DNA of 64,000 nucleotides from Tigriopus japonicus (taxonomy: Eukaryota; Arthropoda; Copepoda; Harpacticoida; Harpacticidae), in the NCBI GenBank assembly GCA_010645155.1, contig CM021320.1, positions 1,614,965-1,678,964 of the forward strand, in the 5' to 3' direction. Made by a program: the position numbers and the translations under genes. The number at the start of each line of letters is the position of its first letter. The first letter of the stretch is position 1. The notes beneath the pieces were generated by a model that ran no database searches, was not told the origin of the DNA, and worked only from the letters and a program-made list of their open reading frames with translations. Shown here piece after piece: positions 23,112 through 33,939 of the stretch.

Positions 23112-26100
23112 TTAGACGGTCGTACAGAATGTCCTGAGGATCTTTAGGCCGACACGAGGATAGTCTTCGTCGCCCACGATGGACCTCATTAGAGGCCTCA
23201 AAAGGTGGAAGTTTTCATTGAAAGAGGTCATTTGGAGAAAATCACACAAATCCCTCGAGATCTCGAGGTTCTGTGGCGTCATAAGGCCCAGCTTGTTCCA
23301 CTCTTGTTCCATAAAAGTGGAACGAATCACAATACGGCACAAAGATGTCAAGGAAAGCACTTGACCTGTAACAATTTAATAGTCACGCTAATGAGCTGAT
23401 CCTTTCACATTAGGCATTAAAATCGTGTTCCAAGATGTGCTTGCGTGTTTGCCCACCTTGAAGCTCCTTCATGAGAGAGAGTGTACTTGAATGGGAGTTG
23501 GTGATCTCCGTGGCTAATTGCTGACGACTGTCTCGAATCCAAAGATTACCTCCGAACTCGCGATACAGATACACAAATTCCGGTGGACACCTGTGTACAA
23601 AAACAAACACAATCTAGTGTTCTAATTATCTGAGATTCTTCGTGGCACAACCGATTTTGCTTCATTTAATGGAACGTACGGCGAAACCGACATCGATCTA
23701 TTAGGATTTGATTGCAATCGATGGATTGTTGTTTCCAGCGATAATCAACAAGAATCGCAGAAGTGAAGTTAAAATGGGCGCCATGACTACCGAAGAAAAA
23801 ACAATTAAAGGTAAAAGAAGAACTCGTGATTATGGGGATCATCTACATTCAACCAAGATGAGGGGTTCATTGTCAGACATGCAGCCTGCCTCAGATTCAG
23901 ATGTCAGGTTGAATGACACGGAAGTGGGATCTGCAATTCTTCCACAAGCTTTTCACTTCATCATCATTCAGCATAATTGCTCTTTCGATTCGAAAAATCT
24001 CAGTCAATACAGGGCCAAATGAGCTCTCAAAGCCTCATGACAAGATAATTGGGTCTAATCACGAGCACTTCTCAACGTTAAGGGCTCTTTTAAAGAATAT
24101 GAAAATGTAGAAAAGTGCCACAAGGCTTGACATTGGGCAAATCTCTTAATGGACTGATCAAAAATAAGGGTTGTAGAGAGGGTATGATTAGGACTAAAGT
24201 GCTTGGCCATCAAGACTAAGAAAACGCTTGAGTTATGGCTGGTTCAATGTTCTATGTTGGATGCAGAGATTGTCAGCAAATTCATGAGTGGTTTAGCAGC
24301 CAAATCGTTTAAGGTCTGCAAAAAAAGTTTGACATGACAAACGTGAAAAAATCATTAACTTATCCTTATTGAACCATAATGACATTTTTTTGCTATCCTT
24401 AATGGACATGACCTGGTTATATTTTGAATTGGGTTACCAAAACGTCCAATTTCTTTTAAATTTATCGGTAAGAGTGCACTTACCGATGCCTAATAATGGC
24501 ATGTGGGACCGAGCATTGCGTGGTGACATGTAGGGGAAGATGAAGGTCCTCCACGAAGTTTAAACCGGGTTTGGCTCCAAACAGAAGCAAGGTGGCGAAA
24601 CATTTAAGGTGATGATAAGTAGCCGCGATGGCGACGGGAAGTCCGGGCATTCCCGTCATCAAACGATACACATCCTCTGTGTCTGCGCCATAACGACACA
24701 ATAACTGGAAAGTATTCATTAGACCACCATTAGCCAACCAACCAACCAACCACTACTGTGCGTGTGTGCGTGAGTGTGTCACCCACCACAATCTCGAGCT
24801 CATAAATACGATGCTAGCCCAAAACAAAGACGGCAAACACTCATTCATCATCCAGCTCGATCAACCAACCAATCATATGAGTTCCTGAGCATCTGTCGAG
24901 CAGCAAATCCTGTCATTTGATGTGTGGTCGTGACATCCATTTGTATTGCTAAGTAATTTGCCATTGCGAGATGAAAAATGGGAATGCAGATGTGGTTAAA
25001 AGATCAAATGACTTTCGCAGGAGTAGAATAGTGAGCAATGCTTATATAACCATAAGGTTTGTTCATAATCGGGTGAAAGATCAATGGAGAAATGCCAAGA
25101 TAGCGTCATGCTCGTGCCTTCATGCAGTTCAATCACAAGTCAAGAATGATTAATTGAACGCCCAAAGAATGCCCGATTTTGATAACACGGAAATGTGGCC
25201 TGCAAGTTGGCCACAATGTCACTCATCTCGATCGATGGATCACTACTGAGATGAAGAGAGTCCGATAATCGGCATGGGACCCTCTGTAGACAACCAAGAG
25301 GGATGGCTTTGGCAAAAAATGTGTCGAGAATCAACCAACAGTAGGCCATGGACTGAGATCAAACGTTGGATCCTTAAAATTAAAGATGCCGAAAACGTCG
25401 ATCGAGATTCAGTAGGCTATCATCACATTTTGCTGTCTCATCTTTGACTTTTTGAGGCGAGCGCTTCAAATAAAAATGGAAATGATTCCTTGAACATTTT
25501 TCGGTGGCAGTGCTTAATGGTTTTATATGAAAGTAAGATGAAGGATCTTGATATGAAAGATCATTCAGAAGAGAGAGAGAGAGTGAGAGATACTCAGAGT
25601 CTTTTAACCCAAAAATATTCTCTATAGCTTTTAACTTGATTGAATTTGCTGGAAATTTTCATCTTAAATAAGATGTGTTCTTTCAAATACGTGATATAGT
25701 TGATTCCTGCAGAGGATGAAGGTTTAAGTGCTTTTTGCCTGGTTTATTCCGTAACCTTTACGCTGGAACTTATTTGCATTGATTTGCATTTTGAAACCCA
25801 GAACTGCGATGTAATTCTGATTTGAATTACAATTACGTACTAATTGCAATCACATTTCCAAGTAGTTGAAATGTTAATTAATTACTTTTGAATCAATGTA
25901 ATTAGTATTTTTCAATTGAAAATTACAATTACATTTTCACCTTAGTAAGTTTCTGGGATTAAACTTTTCGCAGCTTTTTCCGCGGCTTTCCAATTTTTTT
26001 AGAATATTTAACTTGATTAAGCCAAAATTCACAAGGTTTTGATGTTCTACACATTTTTCACTTAAAAAGAAAAGAGTTTCATTTAGGTTTGAAATAAATG

Positions 26101-29100
26101 GAATGTAATTACTTTTTGGAAGGAATTGTAATTCATAGGGCCCGGAAAAATATTTGCAAAAAAAATGTCAAAATATCCAAGACATATTTTATTCAAAAGC
26201 TCTAAATATTTGCTAAATATTTGAAAAAAAGCCAAATATTCAAGAAGTATTTTTTTGACCACGCCATTACTTGGTATTTTTGTCTTTGTGCACCGATTTT
26301 CCAAATTTTTTTTGGTGAATTTAATGCATTTGACCATGGATGGAAGCATACTTGACATGTAATTGATTCAAAAAATACAATTTTCAATTTGCCCCAATAG
26401 ATGCCGCAGTTTTTTCGCGTTTGACAGTAATTTTGGTTGTGAATGTCTAATCTCAATACAAATGCCATTTTGTAGAAATTTTTGCATTTTGGATTCATTT
26501 TGGGTAAGCCCTCTTGAGCATTGGTCATTCATTCGTTTTCACCAATTTTGCCTAAAATATTTTTTCTGACTCAAATATTCGAGGAAATATTTCTTTTTTC
26601 CTTGAAGCAGCCAAAATATTTAAAAAATCGAGGAAAAACGGAGAAATATTTTTAAAATATTTTATTTTTAAAAAATCATTTCCGGGCCCTAGTAATTAAT
26701 TACACTTGAAAAACAATGCCAGTATTAACTAACATCATACTAACAACAATATAACACTAACTAACAACATACTAACTCGCCCTAGACACATTTTATGAAT
26801 TTTTGAGACTGGGAAAATTGAGCAGAAAAGACGTATTTTTTAAAGGGTGTTTTAGGGATCTAATATAATTTCTAAAAATAATTTTTTTGTAAGTTTGGTC
26901 TGAAAATGGATACAAGAAGTGATTTCGCTATCTCGTATCTTTTTATTTGATCTTTCTAATAAATATTTCAGGAAATATATCTTGATTAACAGTCAGTTCT
27001 TTTCCAGGGCTAATACATATTAAAAATTGACAGATACCAACAAGAGAGATTTTTTTGCTTACGAAATATACTCCTCTTGCCAAAGTCACAGACGGCAAAG
27101 TTGAATTAAATAAAACTTTTCGTTTGGAAATGAAAAATGAAAGAACAAAATTTGTGGATATTGTTCCATAGCTAGAATTGTAGGAATTGTTCCTTTGCAA
27201 TCCCAAAAAGAAGGATCGATATTAGCTTGGTTACAAGTCTCTTTTCTGAAGCTTTTTTACATGTACAGTTAGATAAACCAAAAAGAACAAGTTAAATGCC
27301 CAACAGACAAAAGGCAGCAATTTACAGCCCCATAAGTTTTGTCTTGAATCAACAACCCAAACCCCCAAAAAAGCAAAGCAAAATATAAATGTCTCCGATG
27401 AAACGTAGTTTAATTGCATTTTGGTCCATTGTTATTTGCATTTCGAAGGACATTAAAGTTGTGTTTTATTTGCATTAAGTTCCCAGGCCAAGTGATTAGG
27501 AAAAATATCAAAGGGAGGGCATTTTTTTAAATATAACAATTTTGGCCATGCCTCCGGCGAAATTTCGCTACAAATTATTTTCTGGAATAATGATTTAAAA
27601 AGTCGATAATACTTCCAAGATTGATTAATTAGCATGCATTTTCTGTAGCAAGGGAAGGAAAAACGATACCTCTTTTCCCGTACCTTCACACCTTCGTAGT
27701 AGCCTCTTTGGGCCATCACTGACAATGGAGTGCACATGTTTCGATCGTTGCCATTGGGGTTCGCTCCCGATTCCAGGAGCAATCTGTGCAAAAGGATGTT
27801 GCAGAAAATCATACCCGTCCGTGTAAAATTGAGCCGAAGTACAACGAAAATGTAACAAACCTAGCACATTTCCAATGTTGATTCACAAGCGCGACGAATA
27901 GAGGAGTTTGAGCTTTAACATCCACCAAGTCCACTTCCGCTCCATGCTCAAGCAAAATTTTGAGGGCCTTTTCACATCCAGCTAAAATTCAAGGGAAACG
28001 AGCCCAAAAATATTTTCATGACTTTTGATCCAATGTTTTTGATAGCTATGAATGTTATTAATTTTTGTTACGAAACAAAGCAAAGGCAAAAGCAAATTGA
28101 TTACCGAGCAAATTCTCGTCATTAGGAGTGGATACACTCTTGACTTCAACCAAATAAAGGTCCAGGGTAAGGTCCTGACTTGGATTGATAGTTTCATAAG
28201 CGAAACAAAGCAAATAGTTAAAGTTGAAGGATCTTTTAGCGGCATGTATGATGTCAAGTCAGGTGTTCCGCAAGGTTCAATTTTAGGTCCGCTCTTGTTT
28301 ATTCTCTTTATTGCTCCTCTCCAGAAGTTTAGAACAAAAGCCAGTATTTCTTCATATGATGACACAAAATTAGTTTGTGGAAGAAATGGTCAATGGACTC
28401 AAAATGTTTAGTTGAGGACTTGGAGAAAGTCTACTCCTGGCTTGGTCAGAGTAATATGGCATTGAACGGGATGAAATTCCGCACAATGACGTATGGGACG
28501 TCTAAATTAGATGTTCCACTCAAAGACACTGGAGGTTGTGATATTGAGCAGGTATCGTCCATGAGGGATTTAGGAGTTGTCATCCAAGATGATGATGGAA
28601 AGTTTGATGAGCATATCCAGTTGAAAGTGGGGAAGGCATTTCAAACATGTGGCTGGATCTATCGCATTTTCAAGTCCAGAGATAGTATTACGATGCTAAC
28701 TCTGTTCAAGTCGATTGTTCAACCGCATCTTGAATATGCCTCACCCATTTGGGCTCCAATGAGTTCAGCAGGTTTGCAAAAGGTCAAGCACTTCCAAAGA
28801 TGTTTCACTAGGAACATCACAGGAATGAGAGAGCTCTTGTATTGGGAGAGGTTTTAAATACTATTCCTGACCAACCCACTATTCAAGGGGTGTACAGATC
28901 AAATTTCATATAAACGGTAATTTCATAAACTATATTAATCATTCACTTTCTTTACAGGGAATCCCATTCCTTGTAGCGGTATTAAAAAATCCCCCCCCCC
29001 CCCAAAAAAAAAAGCTTTTCGAGACCAAAAAAGCCAACTTTAAATTGTTGAATTAGAATAAAGGTAAATTAACACTCATCATTTCAATTTTACCGTGTAT

Positions 29101-30240
29101 TCAGTTAGTCTAGGTCCCTGGAAATGGTCGTTATTTTACATTTAAATACGTCTCCTTAATAGTATTGGTTGATAATATGCTAAGTCGTTTAGGTAGAAAA
29201 TGAGATACTGTACATTCCTTGAAATGAGGAGAAAACCCATTTAATTTCTCTTAATCAAATATGAATATTGATATAATTCTATGGAATCAACTGAACAAAA
29301 TATGCATCTTTAAATTATTTTTTGTTTCATTGTTTAGTCCTATTATTGCAAAAAGACAAGACTTGCTGAAGTGTTTTTATTGAATAGCCCTGAAAGCTAA
29401 TTTTGCATGTTATTGACACACTTCCGAGCAAGCTATTTTAACATCAAATATCCATCGTTTCCACGAACCTAGTTAGACTCTTTGAATACGTATAAAATTG
29501 AAATGACTTGGATTTGCCAAAATGGGCCGAGCAAATTAGCAAAGCAAATGGCCCTGTTTTACCGCTAGCGGTATGATGTAAAACGTTCACTTGAGCAACC
29601 TTTGGCCATGTCCCATTGGAACCTTTTTCTCAATATGGTGAAGGTCCATTTTTGCCTCTTGTTTTTGATCGGATTTTTTTTCTTGCCGCTACAAGGACGC
29701 CCTGTTAATAATTTGCAATTTTTTGTCTCGTTTTTTCATGACACAAATTTTGAGCCCGCTTTGTTGGTCAGGAATTTCCTGCCAATTGTATGGTAAAAAT
29801 TGCATCATCAATCATCAAAGCTCTCTTCCGTTTTCCCCAAGATCGGAATCAATTTTATATTCAGAGCGTAGACACGATGATTAGGAGTAGCTTCGTTTTA
29901 GCAAAGAAAACATGAACACTATTAGTAATGCTAAAGCAAGAGTTATCTCCAATCAAACGACAGCATCAACAATCCGATTCATTAGGTATCATTTTAGTTA
30001 ATAGAATGGCTATCACAAAAGATCTCAAAGAGGGGCACCTGTGGCTGCTAGACGAAGAGGTGTAGCAAAGAATGGACGAATTCTAGAGTTGATGGCCTTC
30101 TTTTCTTCAGGAATACCCAGCAATTGGAGCAAACTTGGTATGTCACTTTGATAGGCAGAAACATGGAGGCCAAATTTGGGACAATCCTCATCTTCTAAAT
30201 CAATCAAATAATTGGCTAGTTCACTTTCAATTTGTACCAT
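23112..30240 (-). CDS. ASB1: Ankyrin repeat and SOCS box protein 1 (ASB1), 6 exons
   Basis: The minus-strand exons are 30240-30039, 27981-27861, 27783-27684, 24704-24484, 23590-23457 and 23365-23112. All junctions have GT/AG ends and compatible phases. The product has 343 residues, against about 335 for vertebrate ASB1. The ATPLRLAATAG and GAEVDLVDVKAQTPL stretches match ASB1 ankyrin repeats closely. Ankyrin repeats span about 50-205, and the C-terminal SOCS box carries the BC-box LSLTSLCRIVIR at about 263-274. ASB proteins act as substrate receptors of Elongin B/C-Cullin-5 ubiquitin ligases. The chain continues about 40 residues past the SOCS box, longer than in vertebrates. A splice acceptor directly precedes the ATG, so a leader exon or trans-spliced leader probably lies upstream. 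Introns 1 and 3 are large (2.06 and 2.98 kb) and hold a LINE fragment and a hAT-type MITE. Confidence 0.93.
25805..26135. repeat. AATTAC-rich interspersed repeat in ASB1 intron 3
   Basis: The stretch carries many copies of AATTAC/GTAATT motifs, for example around 25830 and 25930. Similar sequence resumes at 26692-26710 after an inserted MITE, and reappears near 50003-50035. The boundaries are approximate and the family is not identified. Confidence 0.4.
26136..26691. mobile_element. hAT-like MITE with TAGGGCCCGGAAA terminal inverted repeats
   Basis: The left end is TAGGGCCCGGAAA at 26136-26148 and the right end is its reverse complement at 26679-26691. The flanks are GTAATTCA and GTAATTAA, a 7/8 match to the 8-bp target duplication expected of hAT transposons. 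The 556-bp interior has no coding capacity. It is packed with AAATATTT-type motifs that resemble subterminal transposase sites. It lies in intron 3 of ASB1. Confidence 0.75.
28052..28857 (+). mobile_element. Truncated non-LTR retrotransposon (LINE) reverse transcriptase fragment
   Basis: A plus-strand frame contains the reverse transcriptase signature SGVPQGSILGPLLFILFI and a YDDTKL active-site box. A second overlapping frame (28375-28857) continues with the thumb and C-terminal region, including RDLGV and QPHLEYASPIWAP. The pattern resembles Jockey/CR1-type LINEs. The 5' half of the ORF is missing, and a frameshift near 28375-28410 breaks the remainder, so it is dead. It lies antisense in intron 1 of ASB1. 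Confidence 0.8.
28893..28991. repeat. Interspersed repeat, copy 1 (partner at 41763-41860)
   Basis: About 100 bp running from AGATCAAATTTCAT through CCTTGTAGCGGTAT resembles 41763-41860 at roughly 75-80% by eye. A poly-C then poly-A run follows at about 28991-29013. The family is unknown. Confidence 0.5.
29014..30024. other. Remaining intron 1 sequence of ASB1
   Basis: AT-rich intronic DNA with no recognised gene. A 12-bp perfect palindrome, ACCGCTAGCGGT, lies at 29561-29572. I see nothing else of note. Confidence 0.4.
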
Positions 30241-30406
30241 CTGAAATAGAATAGAACGCTTCTCTGTGAAATTGGTTTTTAGGAAGGGTTGTCTTCCTAT
30301 GCAAGATCATGGAATTCATTGGTTTCACTGGATGTATATCAATAGTTTCACTATGTAAGAGGTAAAAAGATTGCCAACATCTTGATCATCTCGTTGATTA
30401 GACGAC

Positions 30407-31945
30407 TCATTGTGATGTGGCCTCGTGTTTTTTCGCCCATTTCTTAGCATAATCTTTCGTTTGCATCTCGGTCATTCTGGACACGGTTCGATCGAAAGCA
30501 AAGAGTTCTTCTTCGCCCGAGAACACACTCGCATCCATGGAACCACTATCTGCAGCCTTTATGCCAAGGTCGTCCACGAGCATGCGATTTTCGTCCAGAC
30601 GATCTTGTTCACTAGCTTCTTCAGGTTGAAATAGCTCCCAATAATTCACTTCTCCCGAGGCAATCACACGTATCCGATGATCATAGAGAGTATCGATCAG
30701 GGTGATGAATCGACGAGCTTCGGAGCGCAATTTTCGCGTCAGAATCGGGATGTTACGAATGTAAACGGTATGGAAGACTTGAGTGATCTTGATATAATCG
30801 TTCGTCCAAAGAGCACGTCCACAAAGCTCTTCAAAGTCACAATCAAGGATACGTCCGCAAGTCTTCTGAAATGACACGTCTCGACCTTTGATGCGAATGA
30901 CCCGAGATCGCACATCATCGGTCTCCTTGGCCGCCATGAATTTGAAATTCACATTGAGTTTCTCTTCGGTGGTGGGATCCGAAGATATGAAATACAAGTG
31001 CTCGCCTCCGCCCATGGCCTTACGACGATAATCGATGCCAGGATCCAAGGACACCACTTCCGTTTTACGTTTGAGGATCTCAATGAACGGCACGAAATTG
31101 GAGCGTTGAAGACCGTTCTTGTACAAATCATCGGGCGGCCGATTACTCGTGGCCACCAAAACGAGACCATGAGCAAAGAGGTAGGAGAAGAGTTGCTTCA
31201 AGATCATGGCATCGGCGATATCCGTGACTTGAAACTCGTCTAGGCACAACAACGTCACTCGAGAGAGAATATCTTGTCCCACAGGAGGAATCGGATCGAA
31301 CGGTTGATACGTGTCCCATCGCGAAATATCTCTAGGGGGTGCCGATTTTTTGACCTCATGCATAAGCGAATGTACTTCCAACATGAAGTCATGATAATGG
31401 ACACGGGTCTTCCGACTCGCTAAGGATTCAACCGTGTCATAGAACAAATCCATGAGCATGGTCTTACCCCCACCCACCGTGCCCCAAAGGTACACTCCAT
31501 TCGGAATCCGGATCCTATTATCCTGGCCTCCATTTGAGCCCCAGAGCCATTTGGGCAGGAACGAGGAGGCCCTGGATCCCCCCGCCCGATCCGGATCGTA
31601 TTCGCGCAATTGATCGTGGAGTCGTTGGAAGTTCGAGATGACCTTAGCCTGATGCGGGTCCTCGCTCAACTCGCCCGTTTCCAATCGGGACTGATAGACC
31701 GCTAGGGGCGTGACTCCCGCGGCCGCCTTTGGGTCAACAACAGTGGAGGACAATCGCCTGAAGGTGGGACTGACTCGGATATGCGGAGACGTGAGCCACC
31801 AAAGCGGCCTCGAGGCTCCCCACGAGCCCATGACCGAGGCTCGGGTCACACCAGGCACGGGACTATACTTTTGGATGGGATGCACGGGAGTGAATAATGA
31901 GGATGTATGGCCCCTGAATGTCTTCCGATCTGGGAGATGAGTCAT
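30407..31945 (-). CDS. AFG1L: AFG1-like mitochondrial ATPase (AFG1L/LACE1)
   Basis: This is an uninterrupted 512-residue frame. It matches the AFG1/LACE1/ZapE family of AAA+-related P-loop ATPases, which act at the mitochondrial inner membrane in protein quality control. Walker A is GTVGGGKT at 155-162 and Walker B is LLCLDEF at 232-238. Family signatures QVTDIADAMIL, TSNRPPDDLYKNGLQR and WTNDYIKI follow. The N-terminal 70 residues are rich in Arg, Ser and hydrophobics with almost no acids, consistent with a mitochondrial presequence. A second ATG at residue 39 (31831) could be the true start and would still leave such a presequence. The gene is intronless here and ends 166 bp before the ASB1 ATG on the same strand. 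No AATAAA was seen between them. Confidence 0.95.
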   Translation of the reverse strand: MTHLPDRKTFRGHTSSLFTPVHPIQKYSPVPGVTRASVMGSWGASRPLWWLTSPHIRVSPTFRRLSSTVVDPKAAAGVTPLAVYQSRLETGELSEDPHQAKVISNFQRLHDQLREYDPDRAGGSRASSFLPKWLWGSNGGQDNRIRIPNGVYLWGTVGGGKTMLMDLFYDTVESLASRKTRVHYHDFMLEVHSLMHEVKKSAPPRDISRWDTYQPFDPIPPVGQDILSRVTLLCLDEFQVTDIADAMILKQLFSYLFAHGLVLVATSNRPPDDLYKNGLQRSNFVPFIEILKRKTEVVSLDPGIDYRRKAMGGGEHLYFISSDPTTEEKLNVNFKFMAAKETDDVRSRVIRIKGRDVSFQKTCGRILDCDFEELCGRALWTNDYIKITQVFHTVYIRNIPILTRKLRSEARRFITLIDTLYDHRIRVIASGEVNYWELFQPEEASEQDRLDENRMLVDDLGIKAADSGSMDASVFSGEEELFAFDRTVSRMTEMQTKDYAKKWAKKHEATSQ

Positions 31946-32014
31946 ACCGTCATAGATATGGACAAAATATTGACAGGAGGAGCAAAGATAATCTGAACTA
32001 AACTTAAACTTAAA

Positions 32015-32064
32015 CCTAACCTAACCTAACCTAACCTAACCTAACCTAACCTAACCTAACCTAA
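32015..32064 (-). repeat. Interstitial arthropod-type telomeric repeat, (CCTAA)10
   Basis: Ten perfect tandem CCTAA units (TTAGG on the minus strand) lie 70 bases upstream of the AFG1L start, with degenerate units on both sides. TTAGG is the common arthropod telomere repeat. On the minus strand the array follows the tRNA-like head at 32192-32126, so it may be the tail of a SINE rather than a relic of a chromosome end. Confidence 0.9.
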
Positions 32065-32125
32065 ACATACCTAAAAATATAGAAAAACAAACAACATTTA
32101 CTGAAAAACGTTTGAAACAAAAACC

Positions 32126-32192
32126 CTCGTGGAGGCGCGAACCCCAACTCGCTATGCAGTAAGCACGAGTGCTAGCTCTGAGCCACCACGAT
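32126..32192 (-). mobile_element. tRNA-derived SINE-like head
   Basis: Read on the minus strand, TGGCTCAGAGCTAGCA resembles a Pol III A box region and GGGGTTCGCGCCTCC resembles a B box. A 5-bp T-stem with a 7-nt loop can form, and six of seven acceptor positions pair. The D and anticodon arms fold poorly, so this is not a functional tRNA. The TTAGG array lies about 60 bases further along as a possible 3' tail. Confidence 0.5.
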
Positions 32193-32554
32193 CTGTTGTT
32201 ACTGAGAGGGGTATTTGTGGTTTATCTAGTGCTGCAGATGAGTCGCCTCCCAGATCGGAAGTTAGTTAGGGCCGATAATGAGGATGCCTACCTAGGTCAC
32301 TGGGTCAGGCACTTAGGCAAGGCCAGAAAAGGAAAGGCCGAAGCGAAGAAACAAAGGGGAAAGCCAAAATGGATAGAAGGGAAGGGAGAAAGAAGAAGAA
32401 GGAAATAGGAAATGTGCCAAATTCCCTCAAATCACCTCTGAAGAGAAAGTTTGTTGACAGACTTTGAGTTGAATTGCGTCAAGATTGCTTGGCTATTGAG
32501 TCACTTTGTTGCGACTTTAAAATTCCTTTTTTTGGGCATAAATTGACTCCATTG

Positions 32555-32769
32555 CAGACCTGTTCAAGATACTTTGAAAAAGTATCTAGATAAGATAGTA
32601 TTTTCCGCAAAGTATTTAGATAAAGATATATCAAGATAGTTTGCTGAAATATATATCTAGATAAAGATACTTTAAGATACTTTCCCGAAAAAAGTATCTA
32701 GATAAAGATAAAAGATAAATTATCTTTTATCTTTATCTTTTATCTAGATAAGATAATTGAACAGGTCTG
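32555..32769. mobile_element. hAT-like MITE with GATA-rich core
   Basis: The ends are CAGACCTGTTCAA at 32555-32567 and its exact inverse at 32757-32769. A perfect 8-bp duplication, CTCCATTG, flanks them at 32547-32554 and 32770-32777. The 215-bp element consists almost wholly of GATA/TATC-type motifs (such as TATCTAGATAAAGATA). It could fold into long hairpins and has no coding capacity. Confidence 0.85.
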
Positions 32770-33475
32770 CTCCATTGACACACATTCTCCAGGCATTTAA
32801 AAGCCAAATATTATTAGGGGAGCAAAACTACTGACTGGGATGGATATAAGAAACATTGAGTAGTTTATCAGTGATATATATCTTTTAAATTTTAGATAGT
32901 TTTTACAATGTTTTTGACTCGCAACATTGATGAGTATTTTTGAGTGACCAACGGTGTCCGTATAAATCTCATGGCCCAACAAATTTTAAGACCCGATGGT
33001 CAATTTCTAATAATGTAAAACACTCTTGAGTCACACTTCTGTAATTTAAAGGACTCCTGAAAGAAACATCACTCCTGAGTAGAGGGCTAACACTTGACTC
33101 GCAAGTCATCAAAGAATGACTCGTTTACAGCTCTAATTATCATAGAATACCTTTATTCCTTATTGGAAAATCTAATCTAACTTTTGTCACCATTACAAGC
33201 CAAACCATTCCGCACCCAAAAAGTTGGTGCGGATTTCTAGTTTGCAAAAATGGCAAAAAGTTAGCTTTTTAGTTAGCCTTACCACAAAAAATTGAAAAAA
33301 TACATTTATAGTCCGGGAAAAGAGGTAAAATATTGGGTAAATTGGTAGAAATTAAAGATTTTTTTTGTGGCGTAACATTATTTTTAACATCTGGTGGGCA
33401 TTTCAAAGAACTTTTTTGCGAAGGAATGGCCATTTTTAAAAATCACGCCTTCCCAGGGACAGTTGCAATCTAGGC

Positions 33476-33939
33476 TAGAGCACTATAATCACAGAGTACG
33501 GTCATAAAGTGCGCCACCTAAAGGATTTCATGCGGCAAGAGCTCGCAGTTCCCATTATACACATATTTTTGAAGATTGCAATGGTCAACCAGCACTTTTG
33601 GACAAACTAAAGTGCCTCAATTGCTGACTGGGTGTTGTTGATAAACCTGTGGTGGTTTTTGGTTGAAATTATTGGTAAAATCCCTTTCAAATTAGTATGA
33701 AAACCTGACTACTAAAAAGGTAATTCAGGCATGATCTATGCCAAAATTCATCAGAAAAACACTTAAGGTTCTGTTAGGAGTTCCACCATCAACATTTAGG
33801 CACATTAGTTTGTCCAAAAAAGATAAATGACCATTGCAATCTTCAAAAATGTGTGTGTCGTTGGACCTGCGAGCTGTTGCCGCATGAAATCCGCTAGATG
33901 GCGCACTTTATGACCATACTCTGTTATTATAGTGCTCTA
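33476..33939. mobile_element. Foldback MITE with long terminal inverted repeats
   Basis: The left arm runs rightward from TAGAGCACTATAATCACAGA. The right arm is its approximate inverse, ending TTATAGTGCTCTA at 33939. Similarity between the arms continues for about 140 bases, including the AAAGTGCGCCA and TTTGGACAAACTAA segments. A flanking TA on each side would fit Tc1/mariner-type insertion. Related single arms occur at 49049-49193 and 38985-39010. Confidence 0.75.

Noticed and set aside
23708..24110. Plus-strand frames inside ASB1 intron 4, including an ATG followed by a GTAAAA donor-like site
   Set aside because: No recognisable protein and no downstream exon; probably chance.
25140..25349. 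Minus-strand 69-codon frame considered as an extra ASB1 exon
   Set aside because: The exons at 27783-27684 and 24704-24484 join in phase and give continuous ankyrin repeats matching ASB1. No extra exon is needed.
29561..29572. 12-bp palindrome ACCGCTAGCGGT as a regulatory site
   Set aside because: A single short palindrome inside an intron, with no other support.
32126..32192. Functional tRNA gene
   Set aside because: A and B boxes and the T arm are recognisable, but the anticodon and D arms do not fold properly. A tRNA-derived repeat fits better.
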